Shown: positions 24,690 through 35,008 of the stretch, one piece after another
Layout: each line of letters opens with the position of its first letter
Position numbering within the stretch: position 1 is the stretch's first letter
Assembly: GCA_014381415.1 (NCBI GenBank)
Contig: JACNLQ010000047.1
Location: 1 to 35,706 of the forward strand
Length of the DNA: 35,706 nt
Origin: Fidelibacterota bacterium
GTDB lineage: Bacteria > Fidelibacterota > Marinisomatia > SCGC-AAA003-L08 > D37C17
Direction: 5' to 3'
Made by a program: the position numbers and the translations under genes
Notes under the pieces: generated by a model
The model's database searches: none
What the model was told of the DNA's origin: nothing
The model's input: the letters and a program-made list of their open reading frames with translations, nothing else

Positions 24690-25703
24690 ATGCTTATTCT
24701 TGGAATTGAAAGTTCCTGTGATGAAACTGCTGGTGCTGTTTGTAGAGATGGTGAAATAATAAGTAATGTAGTCCTTTCTCAGGTAATACATAAACAATAT
24801 GGTGGTGTAGTACCAGAAATCGCCTCCCGGGAACATGATTCCCAAATAACCAGTATCATTCAAAAAACATTAGATAAAGCTAATGTCAAAATTTCTGATA
24901 TACAGGCAATTGCCGTAACCTATGGTGCTGGACTGATGGGCGCCCTGCTGGTTGGATTAAATTATGCTAAAGGGCTTTCCATCGCATTGAAAATACCATT
25001 TATCGGAGTCAATCATCTGGAGGGTCATTTGTATGCCAGTTTTATTTCATTCCCCGATATGAAATATCCCTATTTATGTTTGTTGGTAACTGGGGGGCAT
25101 ACCCAAATATGGGAGGTGCAATCACCAGGAAATTATTTTTTACACTCAACTACTATTGATGATGCTGCGGGTGAGGCATTTGATAAAGGAGCGCGTATTT
25201 TAGGTCTTGCGTATCCAGGAGGTCCTGAAATTGAAAAAATTGCTCAACATGGTGATACTGAAAAATATAATTTTCCAATTCCTAAGGTGAAAAATAACCC
25301 CTTAAACTTTTCTTTCAGCGGATTAAAAACAGCATTATTATATAAATATCGTGAATTGTCTCAAGATGAGATTGAATCGCATAAAAAAGATATTGCTGCA
25401 AGTTATCAAGAAGCAATTTTAAACACCTTATTCAGACAATTGGATAATGTTATTACATTAACCGAAATTACCCAAATATCAATTGTGGGTGGTGTTGCTG
25501 CAAATAAACGCTTTAGAGAAAAGGCAGATTTATTAAAGGATAATTCTAATATCCATATATATTTTCCAACTGCAGAATACTGCACGGATAATGCTGCTAT
25601 GATTGCAGTAGCAGGATATGAAAAATTGAAAGAAAGGGTGTATTCTCCATTAACATTAAAAGTAAATCCTAATCTGGCATTAAATGATGGAGCTGTTGGA
25701 TAA
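24690..25703 (+). CDS. tsaD: tRNA threonylcarbamoyladenosine transferase TsaD
   Basis: 337 residues, the normal length. It transfers threonylcarbamoyl to A37 of ANN-decoding tRNAs together with TsaB/TsaE. Visible are GIESSCDETAGA (5-16), the metal-binding NHLEGH (His109, His113), LLVTGGHTQ (131-139), GGVAANKRF and CTDNAAMIA. The ATG has no Shine-Dalgarno site and directly follows the rpsA terminator. The next gene overlaps its end. Confidence 0.96.
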   Translation: MLILGIESSCDETAGAVCRDGEIISNVVLSQVIHKQYGGVVPEIASREHDSQITSIIQKTLDKANVKISDIQAIAVTYGAGLMGALLVGLNYAKGLSIALKIPFIGVNHLEGHLYASFISFPDMKYPYLCLLVTGGHTQIWEVQSPGNYFLHSTTIDDAAGEAFDKGARILGLAYPGGPEIEKIAQHGDTEKYNFPIPKVKNNPLNFSFSGLKTALLYKYRELSQDEIESHKKDIAASYQEAILNTLFRQLDNVITLTEITQISIVGGVAANKRFREKADLLKDNSNIHIYFPTAEYCTDNAAMIAVAGYEKLKERVYSPLTLKVNPNLALNDGAVG

Positions 25704-27729
25704 GATGAAGCTTCTGGGTTCCCCTTTCCTTGCTCTTGTTTTTACAATTTGCTTTATTTTATTTTTGGTTCGCTATTGGAAACTATTGCAAAATATACCT
25801 TTCCCATATAAATTATCGCTTATCTCTTTACGTTCTGTTACAATTATTATATTATTATTACTATTGATAAACCCGTGGGTGGATTTTAAGAAAAATGAAC
25901 AATTTCCCCAAAATATAGATATAATATTTGATTTGTCAGAAAGTATGCTTACTCATTTCAATAAGATGGGTACATCATCTGAGAATATTACAAATGATAT
26001 TCGCACATATATCGACGTTAATAAAGTGGACTTGAATTACTACAGATTGGGTGAAAAAATAATAAAATTAGATGATCCTTTATCTGCAGATGTCGTAACA
26101 GATTTTACAAACTTGCCTGACTTTATTGGGTATGAAAATCCCAATCAGGTTATCTTAATTACCGATGGTAAAGCCACTGTTGGACGGGAATTAAATAACC
26201 TGAATCTCCCTAGAAATTCACCCATTCATATAATTGGTGTGGGACCCACGGAAGCTGAAGATGACCTTGCAATTGATAGGATAATTATTCCACCTCGTTC
26301 AAATAAAATGGATACCGTAAAACTAATTGTTAAAATAACGACCCAATTACAAAATGATATCACAACTCAATTGCAACTAACTAATGAAAACGGGGATAGT
26401 ATTTATAATAAATCCTTGAGTTTTAAATCTGGAATACAAAATAATGAATTAGAAATTGCAATACCAGCTATGAATTTTAATGGAATAAATAATGCTAATT
26501 TATTTTCCTTAGTTGGAGAACCTCAAATTGAAAATAACCAATATTCATTTCGGGTAAATGTTCAATCTGAAATTGATAAAATTCTATTGATTTCTGGTGC
26601 CTTGTCGCCAAATTCTTCTATTATAAAGTCAATCCTCAACTCTTTGGATGCGGTAGAGGTGCGCCATCATTTTCGATTGGATAATATTCAGTGGAATGAA
26701 AATCCTGACGGCAGTTTATCCCTAAATCCAAAAATGATTGTATTAGATGATTTCCCTTCTGGAAATAGTGATAGGTTTTTGTTTGAAGAATTGGTTAAAT
26801 CTTCTCGTTCACAGCAAATACCAATTGTATATTTAGAAGGTCCTAAAAGCAATTTAACAACGGGAGAAATTATCCGGTCACAATTTCAATTTTTCATTCC
26901 CACCGCTATAGAGCCAAGTATGCTTACCTCATTATCAGATGAATATTCAGGTGGAATATACTCTGGTATTAAGCTATCTTCATTCCCTCCTCAAGCCAGA
27001 ATGGTAAAATGGACTATGGAAGATAATGATTTGGTGAATTATATCGATGGAAGTTTTTTAATAGCCAAGAAGAATAACGTTTATATGGTGGCACTGCCAG
27101 ATATAACAGAAAATCATTTAAAAACCCAAAATAATTTTACATCACCAATATTTACTCTTATAAAAAAATTATTTCTACATGCCTATCATGGGAATGAAGG
27201 ATTGCTGTCTCTTCATATTGATGGATCATCTTTTAATAAAGGAGAGATAATTATTGCAAAATTACTTCCTGTTGAAAATTTGGGATTATCAAATTTCACA
27301 ATAAAAGCTATTCATTCTTATTTAGATACTATTACCACAGATTGTGCTCAAGATTTTCCTGAAACATATTATCACTGCAAATTGGCATTTCAGCTGCCAG
27401 GAGAATATTTATTATCAGGTGAAGCCAATTTGCCAGATGGTCTGAAAATAACCAGCAATGAAGCCTCAATAATAGTTCAGGGGATGAATATTGAATTGAA
27501 AGAATTAATTCAGGAGAAAAACATACTTATGCAAGTTGCATATAATTCTGGAGGAATATATGTTCCTATAGAATCGTTGGATTCTATGTTTTCTAATATC
27601 GAAATTACACCTGTTCAATTAATGAAAAATTACCAAATTAGCGGACTATCCACACAAGAATATTGGTGGCTGCTCATTGTTTTATTATCATTAGAATGGT
27701 TTTTACGTAAAAAATATGGATTATTATAA
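25684..27729 (+). CDS. Membrane protein with von Willebrand factor A-like domain
   Basis: Up to 681 residues. Two N-terminal helices (about 12-31 and 45-62) are followed by a VWA domain with the MIDAS-type DLSES and VILITDGKA, then a long beta-rich part. A single helix lies at the very end (YWWLLIVLLSLEWFLRKK), the arrangement of BatA/BatB-like and large VWA proteins of the FCB group. ATG 25705, just after the tsaD stop, is an equally likely start (674 residues). No second domain is recognised. It may sense or assemble something at the envelope; its position between tsaD and the polysaccharide genes gives no firm role. Confidence 0.72.
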   Translation: MMELLDKMKLLGSPFLALVFTICFILFLVRYWKLLQNIPFPYKLSLISLRSVTIIILLLLLINPWVDFKKNEQFPQNIDIIFDLSESMLTHFNKMGTSSENITNDIRTYIDVNKVDLNYYRLGEKIIKLDDPLSADVVTDFTNLPDFIGYENPNQVILITDGKATVGRELNNLNLPRNSPIHIIGVGPTEAEDDLAIDRIIIPPRSNKMDTVKLIVKITTQLQNDITTQLQLTNENGDSIYNKSLSFKSGIQNNELEIAIPAMNFNGINNANLFSLVGEPQIENNQYSFRVNVQSEIDKILLISGALSPNSSIIKSILNSLDAVEVRHHFRLDNIQWNENPDGSLSLNPKMIVLDDFPSGNSDRFLFEELVKSSRSQQIPIVYLEGPKSNLTTGEIIRSQFQFFIPTAIEPSMLTSLSDEYSGGIYSGIKLSSFPPQARMVKWTMEDNDLVNYIDGSFLIAKKNNVYMVALPDITENHLKTQNNFTSPIFTLIKKLFLHAYHGNEGLLSLHIDGSSFNKGEIIIAKLLPVENLGLSNFTIKAIHSYLDTITTDCAQDFPETYYHCKLAFQLPGEYLLSGEANLPDGLKITSNEASIIVQGMNIELKELIQEKNILMQVAYNSGGIYVPIESLDSMFSNIEITPVQLMKNYQISGLSTQEYWWLLIVLLSLEWFLRKKYGLL

Positions 27730-28788
27730 ATGAAATTATTTGTTACAGGTGGTGCAGGATTTATAGGCGGGAATTTTGTATTAAAGCAAGTGCTCCAAGA
27801 GGGGAATGAAGTACTTAATTTTGACAAACTCACCTATGCTGGTAATTTAGAAACGTTAAAAAGTGTAATTGCGAATGAAAGGTATCAATTTATTCAGGGT
27901 GATATCTGTCAGAGAAGCGCAGTGAAAAATACACTATCTCAATTTCAGCCGGACGTTATTGTCAATTTTGCAGCGGAATCCCATGTTGATCGTTCTATTG
28001 ATGGACCATTTGAATTTATTCAGACAAATATTGTTGGAACTGCAGTATTATTAGACGAAGCCAATAATTATTATAAAACTCTAAATGGAGAAATGAAAGC
28101 TGGATTCCGCTTTCTTCACGTCTCTACAGATGAGGTCTATGGAAGTCTAGGTGAAGATGACTATTTCACCGAGGAAACAGCCTATGATCCAAGTTCACCC
28201 TATTCAGCTTCCAAGGCATCATCTGACCATCTGGTACGTGCCTGGAACCGAACTTTTAGGCTTCCCATACTAATTACCAATTGCTCTAATAATTATGGAC
28301 CCTATCAATTTCCTGAAAAGCTCATTCCGCTTATGATTTTAAACTGCCTTCAGGAAAAAAGTCTTCCCATTTATGGCAAGGGAGACAATGTGAGAGATTG
28401 GCTTTTTGTTGAGGATCATTGCAATGCCATTTATTCGGTTTTATCAAGCGGAAAATTAGGAGATACCTATAATATTGGTGGGAATAATGAAATCCAGAAT
28501 ATTGATATTGTAAAAATTATTTGCCAGAAAATGGACAAATATTCCCCTAGGATAAATGGTGGAAATTATGAAGAATTGATTACCTATGTCACTGATAGGC
28601 CAGGGCATGATTTTCGTTATGCTATTGATGCTTCGAAAATAGGTGAGGAATTGGATTGGCAACCCAAAGAGAATTTTGAATCAGGAATTGAAAAAACGAT
28701 TTGTTGGTATTTAGAAAATAGAGAATGGTGGAAAGCAATACAAGATAATACCTATCAACAAGAAAGGTTGGGAGTGGTGAGCGAATGA
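27730..28788 (+). CDS. rfbB: dTDP-glucose 4,6-dehydratase
   Basis: 352 residues, RmlB/RfbB of the extended short-chain dehydrogenase family. The NAD-binding [12 protein letters not shown] is at 6-17, the catalytic [10 protein letters not shown] segment follows, and [11 protein letters not shown] holds the Tyr-x3-Lys pair. It makes dTDP-4-keto-6-deoxyglucose. It begins straight after the VWA gene and overlaps rfbA by ATGA. Confidence 0.96.
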   Translation: MKLFVTGGAGFIGGNFVLKQVLQEGNEVLNFDKLTYAGNLETLKSVIANERYQFIQGDICQRSAVKNTLSQFQPDVIVNFAAESHVDRSIDGPFEFIQTNIVGTAVLLDEANNYYKTLNGEMKAGFRFLHVSTDEVYGSLGEDDYFTEETAYDPSSPYSASKASSDHLVRAWNRTFRLPILITNCSNNYGPYQFPEKLIPLMILNCLQEKSLPIYGKGDNVRDWLFVEDHCNAIYSVLSSGKLGDTYNIGGNNEIQNIDIVKIICQKMDKYSPRINGGNYEELITYVTDRPGHDFRYAIDASKIGEELDWQPKENFESGIEKTICWYLENREWWKAIQDNTYQQERLGVVSE

Positions 28789-29651
28789 AAGGTATAATAT
28801 TAGCAGGAGGTGCAGGAACACGATTGTTTCCCCTGACAAAGGTAGCAAGTAAACAGCTCATGCCAGTTTATGATAAACCTATGATTTATTATCCGCTTTC
28901 AACCCTGATGCTCATGGGAATCAAAGAAGTACTCATTATCTCAACCCCTGAAGATACACCACGATTTGAGAGATTATTTAATGATGGATCTTATCTTGGA
29001 ATGAACATTTCATACAAAGTGCAGAATGAACCAAATGGGATCGCACAGGCATTTTTAATTGGAGAAGATTTTATTGGGAATGATTCTGTTACACTTATTT
29101 TGGGGGATAATCTGTTTTATGGACATGGGTATCTTGATTTTTTAAAAGGGAAATTTGAAAATTTCAGCGGCGCAACTGTTTTTGGCTATCAGGTAAAAGA
29201 TCCAGAACGCTATGGAGTGGTTGAATTTGACGAGGATGGGAAAGTCCTCAGTATTGAGGAAAAACCTGAATCGCCAAAAACTAATTACGCTGTACCGGGA
29301 TTATATATTTATGACAAAAATGTTGTTAATATTACCAAGACTATGAAGCCATCAGGCAGGGGAGAGTTAGAAATAACAGATGTTAATAAAGCCTATTTAT
29401 CACAGGGAAACCTTCATGTAGAGTTGTTGGGAAGAGGGGTTGCCTGGCTGGATACGGGTACCCACAAAAGCTTGTTGGAGGCGGGTGCATTTATTGAGAC
29501 GATTGAAACGCGTCAGGGATTAAAGGTAGCCTGCCTGGAGGAAATAGCCTATGCACAAGGGTTCCTTGCTAGAGGTCAGTTAGTTAAGTTAATTGAAAGC
29601 TATCCTGATAATGATTATCGAAATTATATAGAATCTATTTTATACAACTAA
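28785..29651 (+). CDS. rfbA: Glucose-1-phosphate thymidylyltransferase
   Basis: 288 residues, RmlA/Rfb[12 protein letters not shown] and [17 protein letters not shown] form the nucleotide-binding site, and ILGDNLFYG the metal-binding part. It joins dTTP and glucose-1-phosphate to dTDP-glucose, the substrate of RfbB. Overlaps with rfbB and one-base spacing to rfbC show a single transcript. Confidence 0.97.
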   Translation: MKGIILAGGAGTRLFPLTKVASKQLMPVYDKPMIYYPLSTLMLMGIKEVLIISTPEDTPRFERLFNDGSYLGMNISYKVQNEPNGIAQAFLIGEDFIGNDSVTLILGDNLFYGHGYLDFLKGKFENFSGATVFGYQVKDPERYGVVEFDEDGKVLSIEEKPESPKTNYAVPGLYIYDKNVVNITKTMKPSGRGELEITDVNKAYLSQGNLHVELLGRGVAWLDTGTHKSLLEAGAFIETIETRQGLKVACLEEIAYAQGFLARGQLVKLIESYPDNDYRNYIESILYN

Positions 29652-29652
29652 A

Positions 29653-30207
29653 ATGAATTTTATTCAAACCCAAATCCCTGATGTGATACTTGTAAAACCT
29701 ACTGTGATTGAAGACCATCGTGGCTTTTTCATGGAATCTTACCATATTGAAAAATTTATAATTGGTGGGATAAAAAGTATATTTGTCCAGGACAATCATG
29801 CTAAGTCGGTCCAGAATACATTGCGCGGTCTTCACTTTCAGGTTCAAAATCCTCAGGCAAAACTACTTAGATGTCTAAAGGGCAAAGTATTTGATGTAGC
29901 CGTTGATATACGCAAGGACTCACCCTATTTTGGAAATTGGGTGGGAGAAGAATTATCAGAAGAGAATAAATACCAATTGTATATTCCTGAGGGATTTGCA
30001 CATGGTTATTATGTTATGTCAGAGACAGCTGAAATTGCATATAAATGCTCGGAAATCTATCATCCTCAGGATGAACAGGGTATAAAATGGAATGACCCTG
30101 ATATTGCTATAAAATGGCCGGGTGATAATCCCATTTTATCTGAAAAGGATAATGTGTTGCCTATGTTGGCAAATAGTGATTTTAATAAAAGAAAAACTGT
30201 TGTCTAA
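29653..30207 (+). CDS. rfbC: dTDP-4-dehydrorhamnose 3,5-epimerase
   Basis: 184 residues, RmlC cupin fold. DHRGFFMESY, LRGLHFQVQNPQAKL with the catalytic His, and IPEGFAHGYYVMSE are diagnostic. It epimerises dTDP-4-keto-6-deoxyglucose on the way to dTDP-L-rhamnose. The final reductase (RfbD/RmlD) is not in the window, so the product could be rhamnose or a related sugar. Confidence 0.95.
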   Translation: MNFIQTQIPDVILVKPTVIEDHRGFFMESYHIEKFIIGGIKSIFVQDNHAKSVQNTLRGLHFQVQNPQAKLLRCLKGKVFDVAVDIRKDSPYFGNWVGEELSEENKYQLYIPEGFAHGYYVMSETAEIAYKCSEIYHPQDEQGIKWNDPDIAIKWPGDNPILSEKDNVLPMLANSDFNKRKTVV

Positions 30208-30211
30208 ATAT

Positions 30212-31228
30212 ATGAGAACAAGCAAAATATTCATTTCTAAAAATATCTATAATACAAGATTCAGCATTTTATTTTATCTGATTTTGATGATAGGACAATT
30301 TTCCTTTAGTCAAAATATAAACAATAGAAGCCTGAATATAAATGATAGTGATAAACTTATCAGGCTGCCAGAATCTTTTATTATTGAATCTGAAATTGAT
30401 CCCGATACGTATATTTTAGGTCCTTCAGATAAAATTGGATTAAGCATCATGTCAAACTCACATTTAACTTATATTTTATCAGTAACACCGTCTGGAGAGT
30501 TGTGGATTCCTGAAATTGGAATTGTTGAGGTGTCTGGTCTAACTATTCCAGAGGCAGAAATTAAATTACAGAAGTATATTCAAGACGAAAAATATAATAC
30601 TGCTGAAGTATTATTAATTTTACTCAATATCAGGAAATTTAAGGTACAGATTAATGGCGCAGTAGTTGCACCAGGTTTTATTAATGTATCTGCAGTTGAT
30701 CGGCTTACAGATATTATTCACCGAGCTGGCGGTTTGCATAAATTAGCCGATGAAGAAAAGATAGTAATTAAGCGCAAAAATTTCAATATCAATTGCTCAT
30801 TGAAATCGTATCAATTTAATGGGGATCTTGCAAATAATCCTATATTGAAAGAAGGCGATGTTGTGAATGTGCCTTTTCTGGAACCATTCTCAACTCAAAT
30901 AGAAAGGTCAACATCTCATAAGAAAAGTCTAGTGTTGGTTACGGGATTTGTAATGAAGCCAGGCGGTCATCAATATTTACCTGGATATACAATTCAGGAT
31001 TATATTGCCCTTTCGGGAGGAATTACAGATTTAGGCAGCAAGAAAAAAGTAGCATTATATAGAAATGGAGAGGAAATTCCGATAGATTTACAGCTTTATC
31101 CACAACCCGGTGACCAGATAGATATACCAGCCAATATGAAGTTTAGATATTTAGGCAATATAAGCATTCTACAAACTTTCACTGCCGTAATGTCTTTGTA
31201 CCTTACCTTTGTTGCGGCTACCAATTAA
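30212..31228 (+). CDS. Wza-like polysaccharide export protein with SLBB domains
   Basis: 338 residues. A signal peptide of about 35 residues ends near FSFSQ. The polysaccharide export (PES) domain begins with YILGPSDKIGLSI and is followed by two SLBB-type regions (INGAVVAPGFINV and VTGFVMKPGGHQY). A hydrophobic C-terminal segment (SILQTFTAVMSLYLTFVAA) may cross the outer membrane, as the Wza helix does. The start 30212, just after the rfbC stop, is preferred to 30122, which lies inside rfbC and precedes the signal peptide with unrelated sequence. It should form the outer export channel. Confidence 0.88.
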   Translation: MRTSKIFISKNIYNTRFSILFYLILMIGQFSFSQNINNRSLNINDSDKLIRLPESFIIESEIDPDTYILGPSDKIGLSIMSNSHLTYILSVTPSGELWIPEIGIVEVSGLTIPEAEIKLQKYIQDEKYNTAEVLLILLNIRKFKVQINGAVVAPGFINVSAVDRLTDIIHRAGGLHKLADEEKIVIKRKNFNINCSLKSYQFNGDLANNPILKEGDVVNVPFLEPFSTQIERSTSHKKSLVLVTGFVMKPGGHQYLPGYTIQDYIALSGGITDLGSKKKVALYRNGEEIPIDLQLYPQPGDQIDIPANMKFRYLGNISILQTFTAVMSLYLTFVAATN

Positions 31229-32388
31229 TGAATAGTGATCGATTACTAACTGTGCAGTACACCAAAATCTTGTGGTCGTATAAATATATCTTATTACGAA
31301 ATGTTCTTATTGCAGCAATATTGACTTCAGTATTTTCATTAATTATCCCGAAAACATATAAATCAACGGCTCTTTTAATGCCTCCTAAATCACAGTCAGA
31401 TCAGGGAATTCTTGCCAATATTGAGGGGCTTGCATTTGGTGACTTTTTATCCTCCTCATCGGACGAGGTATCAAATACAATATTTGCTATTTTGAAGAGT
31501 CGAACAATGATGGAATCGATTGTGAAAAAAATGGGATTAATCCAGAGATATGAATCTGATAATTTAGAGGAAGCAGTAAAAGCATTGAGGGATAATCTCA
31601 GTTTTGAACATTTAGAAGAAGGTTCTATCAGTATATCTGCAAATGTTCAGACACCCTGGCTATCAAATGATCAGGATGAGATTGAAGCGAGGAAATTAAC
31701 TGCGGAAATCGTGAATTATATTCTAAGTAAATTAGATAAAGTGAATAAAACCCTCCAAACGGATGAAGCACGATTTCATAGAGTATTTATGGAAAAAAGA
31801 TATGGTGAGTCCATAGAAAATTTACAGGTATCGGAAGAAAAATTAAGATTATTCCAGATGCAAAATAATACCATTGATTTGGCCGAGCAAACCAAAGCAG
31901 CCATAAGAATTGGAGCTGAAATAAAAAGCCAAATACTCATCGATGAAGTGAAATTGGGAATTTTAAATAAAACATATAAGCAGGATCATCCTGAAATTGA
32001 TAAGCTTACAATGGAGATTGGAGAACTTGAAGGGCAGCTAGCTAATTTGGATTACAATTCTCATGATTCTGGTAATCCTAATAATAATTTATTTCCTAAA
32101 TATTCTGAAGTTCCCAATTTAGAAATTGAACTCATGCGTTTACAAAGGGAGGTTGAAATCCAGAGTAAGCTGTATGCGTTTTTAACTCAAAAATTTGAGG
32201 AATCCAAAATCCAGGAAGCCAGGGATACCCCAACCATTCAAATACTAGATGAGGCCAGCAATCCAATTAAACGCTTTAAACCAAAACGTACCATCATGGT
32301 AATTGGATATTCTCTTATTGCTTTCGTTTTATCTGCTTTATTTGTAATTCTGATTGAGTTCAATAAAACAGGAATTCGTAGTAGTTGA
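31228..32388 (+). CDS. Wzz/GumC-like chain-length or polysaccharide copolymerase protein
   Basis: 386 residues. A Wzz domain is formed by a first helix (about 20-40), a periplasmic region with a long coiled coil (about 175-310, EKLRLFQMQNN...), and a second helix near the end (IMVIGYSLIAFVLSALFVILIE) after the Pro-rich KRFKPKRTIM. No tyrosine-kinase domain is fused. It starts within the stop of the Wza-like gene. It probably sets polymer length and bridges polymerase and exporter. Confidence 0.88.
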   Translation: MNSDRLLTVQYTKILWSYKYILLRNVLIAAILTSVFSLIIPKTYKSTALLMPPKSQSDQGILANIEGLAFGDFLSSSSDEVSNTIFAILKSRTMMESIVKKMGLIQRYESDNLEEAVKALRDNLSFEHLEEGSISISANVQTPWLSNDQDEIEARKLTAEIVNYILSKLDKVNKTLQTDEARFHRVFMEKRYGESIENLQVSEEKLRLFQMQNNTIDLAEQTKAAIRIGAEIKSQILIDEVKLGILNKTYKQDHPEIDKLTMEIGELEGQLANLDYNSHDSGNPNNNLFPKYSEVPNLEIELMRLQREVEIQSKLYAFLTQKFEESKIQEARDTPTIQILDEASNPIKRFKPKRTIMVIGYSLIAFVLSALFVILIEFNKTGIRSS

Positions 32389-32450
32389 ACACCGTTTAAA
32401 TACATCTACTTTTCCTTCATAAAGGCGTAGGTTAAAATCACCGGTCTATA

Positions 32451-33692
32451 ATGGTTTCCGAAATTATAATCAGAATGCTGGGTGTCTTTTCTTCCCGCCT
32501 CATAACATTTTTAACTTCCCTCTACATTGCATCAATATTAAGCGAAGGGGAGTGGGGCAGGATCAGCCTCATAATGAATTATTTCACCATTTTTCTTGTA
32601 TTCTCCGGAAGCTTTTTCCCAAGGGCAATAACCACATACACTGCCCAAAATAATACAAATACATCACCAAATAATTCTGCATTATTAATTGGCAACAGGA
32701 TTGTCATAATTGCCTCTGCACTTACGATAATATGGGGAATAATCTTTATTAAAATTGCCAATCCAATTCAAGATTCAAATACGGAAACTCTGCTTCTGCT
32801 ATTATTGCTAATGGTTTCAGTTCCGGTTTTATCTCAAAATATAATTTGCTATTTCCAGGGATTGGGTAAGGTTGGTTTAATGACAATTCTGGAATTTACC
32901 CGCAGTATAATAATCTCTGCTATAATTATTATTGGAGTAAAATCAATCAGTGAGTCTCTGTCAGGTTGGGCCTATGGGAAATCGCTTGGAATCTTACTCA
33001 CTCTCTTTATTTTAATAATTGTATATTATGGGAATAAGGAGAGCAATATTTTTAAATGGAATATTTCTGATGTTCACTTGTATAAAAAAATGAAAATATA
33101 TTTTTATTGGGGACTTTTAGGAGCTGTCTTGTCTGTTGCAATTCGAAATATAGATGTCATTATTATTTCAAATACTTTTCACAATGATGCTCGAACAGGT
33201 CTATTTAAATTAAGCATTCTATTTTTTACAGCTTTTGGACTTTTCGGACAATCAATCACTTCTGCGCTCCATCACCGAATTGCTGCACTTTCAGAACAAT
33301 TACCAGAATTAAAATCATTCACAATTAAGATCAAATTAATTACTATTCCCATTTATTGTTTGGTTGCATTTATATTATTTATTTACTCTACAAATATTAC
33401 CACATTCATTTTTGGTGATAAGTATTTGGAATTAGGTGCAATCCTGAAAATAATATTGATTGCTTCTATTTTCCAAATATATACTTTTATAAATGGAGGT
33501 GTTTGGGCAGGAATTGGAAATATGAAAATGAATTCGCAATTTTTTGGTATATCTTCAATAATGTATATAATGGTTCTCATTTACTTTATTAATAAATTTG
33601 ATTTTTATTTATTTCCTTATGCAATTTTAATTTCTTCAATAATTGCTGCAATTTATAGCGAATTTCTTTTTAGAAAGTTATTCAAAGAATAA
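32451..33692 (+). CDS. Wzx-like polysaccharide flippase
   Basis: 413 residues, about 12 hydrophobic helices, of the MATE/MOP flippase superfamily. The N-terminus RMLGVFSSRLITFLTSLYIASILSEGEWG is the usual PST signature. It should flip lipid-linked repeat units to the periplasmic side. A 62-base gap with no obvious promoter separates it from the Wzz-like gene, and it overlaps the next gene by TAATG. Confidence 0.85.
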   Translation: MVSEIIIRMLGVFSSRLITFLTSLYIASILSEGEWGRISLIMNYFTIFLVFSGSFFPRAITTYTAQNNTNTSPNNSALLIGNRIVIIASALTIIWGIIFIKIANPIQDSNTETLLLLLLLMVSVPVLSQNIICYFQGLGKVGLMTILEFTRSIIISAIIIIGVKSISESLSGWAYGKSLGILLTLFILIIVYYGNKESNIFKWNISDVHLYKKMKIYFYWGLLGAVLSVAIRNIDVIIISNTFHNDARTGLFKLSILFFTAFGLFGQSITSALHHRIAALSEQLPELKSFTIKIKLITIPIYCLVAFILFIYSTNITTFIFGDKYLELGAILKIILIASIFQIYTFINGGVWAGIGNMKMNSQFFGISSIMYIMVLIYFINKFDFYLFPYAILISSIIAAIYSEFLFRKLFKE

Positions 33693-35008
33693 TGAGTATT
33701 CCTTTTTTCACATATTTGGTTTCAATAATTGTATTAATTATATCTCTACTGTGGATGGTGAAACTTCTAGGAAATAATTTTATTCTGACCCTCCCAGGAT
33801 TTTTCTACGTCCATTTTGTTATATTTATTTTTCTGGGGAGTCCTGTATTCTTTCTCCTTAAAGGAGCAGATAACTTTCAATATATTATTGCAACCCACTT
33901 GGTTATGCTTATTTTTCCCATTGGTATTTTAATTATGAATAAGCTGATGATAAATGATTACCAATTAACCTTTAATAGATTTATGAATAAGCCAGTAGAG
34001 GATGAGCAGCCTGGGAATCAATTTTTGTTTTTATACCTTTTTGTTTTGGGAATCGCCATTAGTATAACATTATTGTACTATTCAAAATTGGAGATTATCC
34101 CCATTAATTTTATGATAAATAATCTATTAGGCGATATAAATATTGCAGATCTTGCAAAACTAAGAGAATCGTCAACAACTACTTTCAAATTAGGCAAGCT
34201 GCATCGTTATAAATTTTTCATGGCGCAGTTAATTCCATTTTTAGTGGTACTGGCATTATTGAAATCAAAATTAACCAATAAGAATATTTGGCGCTTTCTG
34301 TTTATTGCCTTAGCTGTTTTTGCAATGTATAGGAGTATTTCTGACTTGCAGAAAAAACCACTGCTGGATTTTATCATTCTATTATTTATCGCATCCTGGA
34401 TTTTTAAGGGGAAAATCAATTGGAAACAAGTGGGAGTGTTGATAGGTGTAGCTGTGGGTATTTTATCATTAATGTATATTTTTATTATGGGATTAACCAA
34501 TCGACCTTTTATAACATTATTAGAAGGAATTAGCTCTCGTCTCTTTCTGGGGCAGACAGCACCTTTATATTATTATTTTTCATTATTTCCAGATTCTCAT
34601 GAATTTTTATATGGTGCTACTTTGCCTAATCCCGGAGGAATTTTTCAATTTGAACATTTTCCTATAACTAAATGGATATTTGTTAACGGATTAAATAGAA
34701 ACTGGGAGATTGTGGGCACAGCGCCGTCGGCCTTTATTGGGGAGATGTATGCCAATTTTGGATTCACCATAATGGTTTTATCAATTTTAGTTCTGTCATT
34801 AATTTTGCAATATATTCAAATTAAATTTATATCCCGCCCCAGGACACTTCTGTTAACAGCATTCTATGCTTATTTTGTATTTTTATCAGGACAATTTGCT
34901 ATGACGGGAATGTTTATCGTTGCCCACTTATACCTGATTCTTTTCTTATTTACAGCCATCATTTTTGTGGATGGCTATTCTCTGCTTGTGGGAACGTTAA
35001 AAAAGTGA
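33692..35008 (+). CDS. Wzy-like O-antigen/repeat-unit polymerase
   Basis: 438 residues and about ten to twelve helices, with a large loop around 290-350 (LFPDSHEFLYGATLPNPGG). SAFIGEMYANFG near residue 347-358 is a motif of the oligosaccharide repeat-unit polymerase family. Its place between flippase and glycosyltransferase supports the call; sequence similarity in this family is low, so confidence is moderate. It overlaps the glycosyltransferase start by GTGA. Confidence 0.78.
   Translation: MSIPFFTYLVSIIVLIISLLWMVKLLGNNFILTLPGFFYVHFVIFIFLGSPVFFLLKGADNFQYIIATHLVMLIFPIGILIMNKLMINDYQLTFNRFMNKPVEDEQPGNQFLFLYLFVLGIAISITLLYYSKLEIIPINFMINNLLGDINIADLAKLRESSTTTFKLGKLHRYKFFMAQLIPFLVVLALLKSKLTNKNIWRFLFIALAVFAMYRSISDLQKKPLLDFIILLFIASWIFKGKINWKQVGVLIGVAVGILSLMYIFIMGLTNRPFITLLEGISSRLFLGQTAPLYYYFSLFPDSHEFLYGATLPNPGGIFQFEHFPITKWIFVNGLNRNWEIVGTAPSAFIGEMYANFGFTIMVLSILVLSLILQYIQIKFISRPRTLLLTAFYAYFVFLSGQFAMTGMFIVAHLYLILFLFTAIIFVDGYSLLVGTLKK

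Noticed and set aside
30122-30211. Upstream start 30122 for the Wza-like protein
   Set aside because: It lies inside rfbC and places 30 unrelated residues before a clear signal peptide; ATG 30212 follows the rfbC stop directly.
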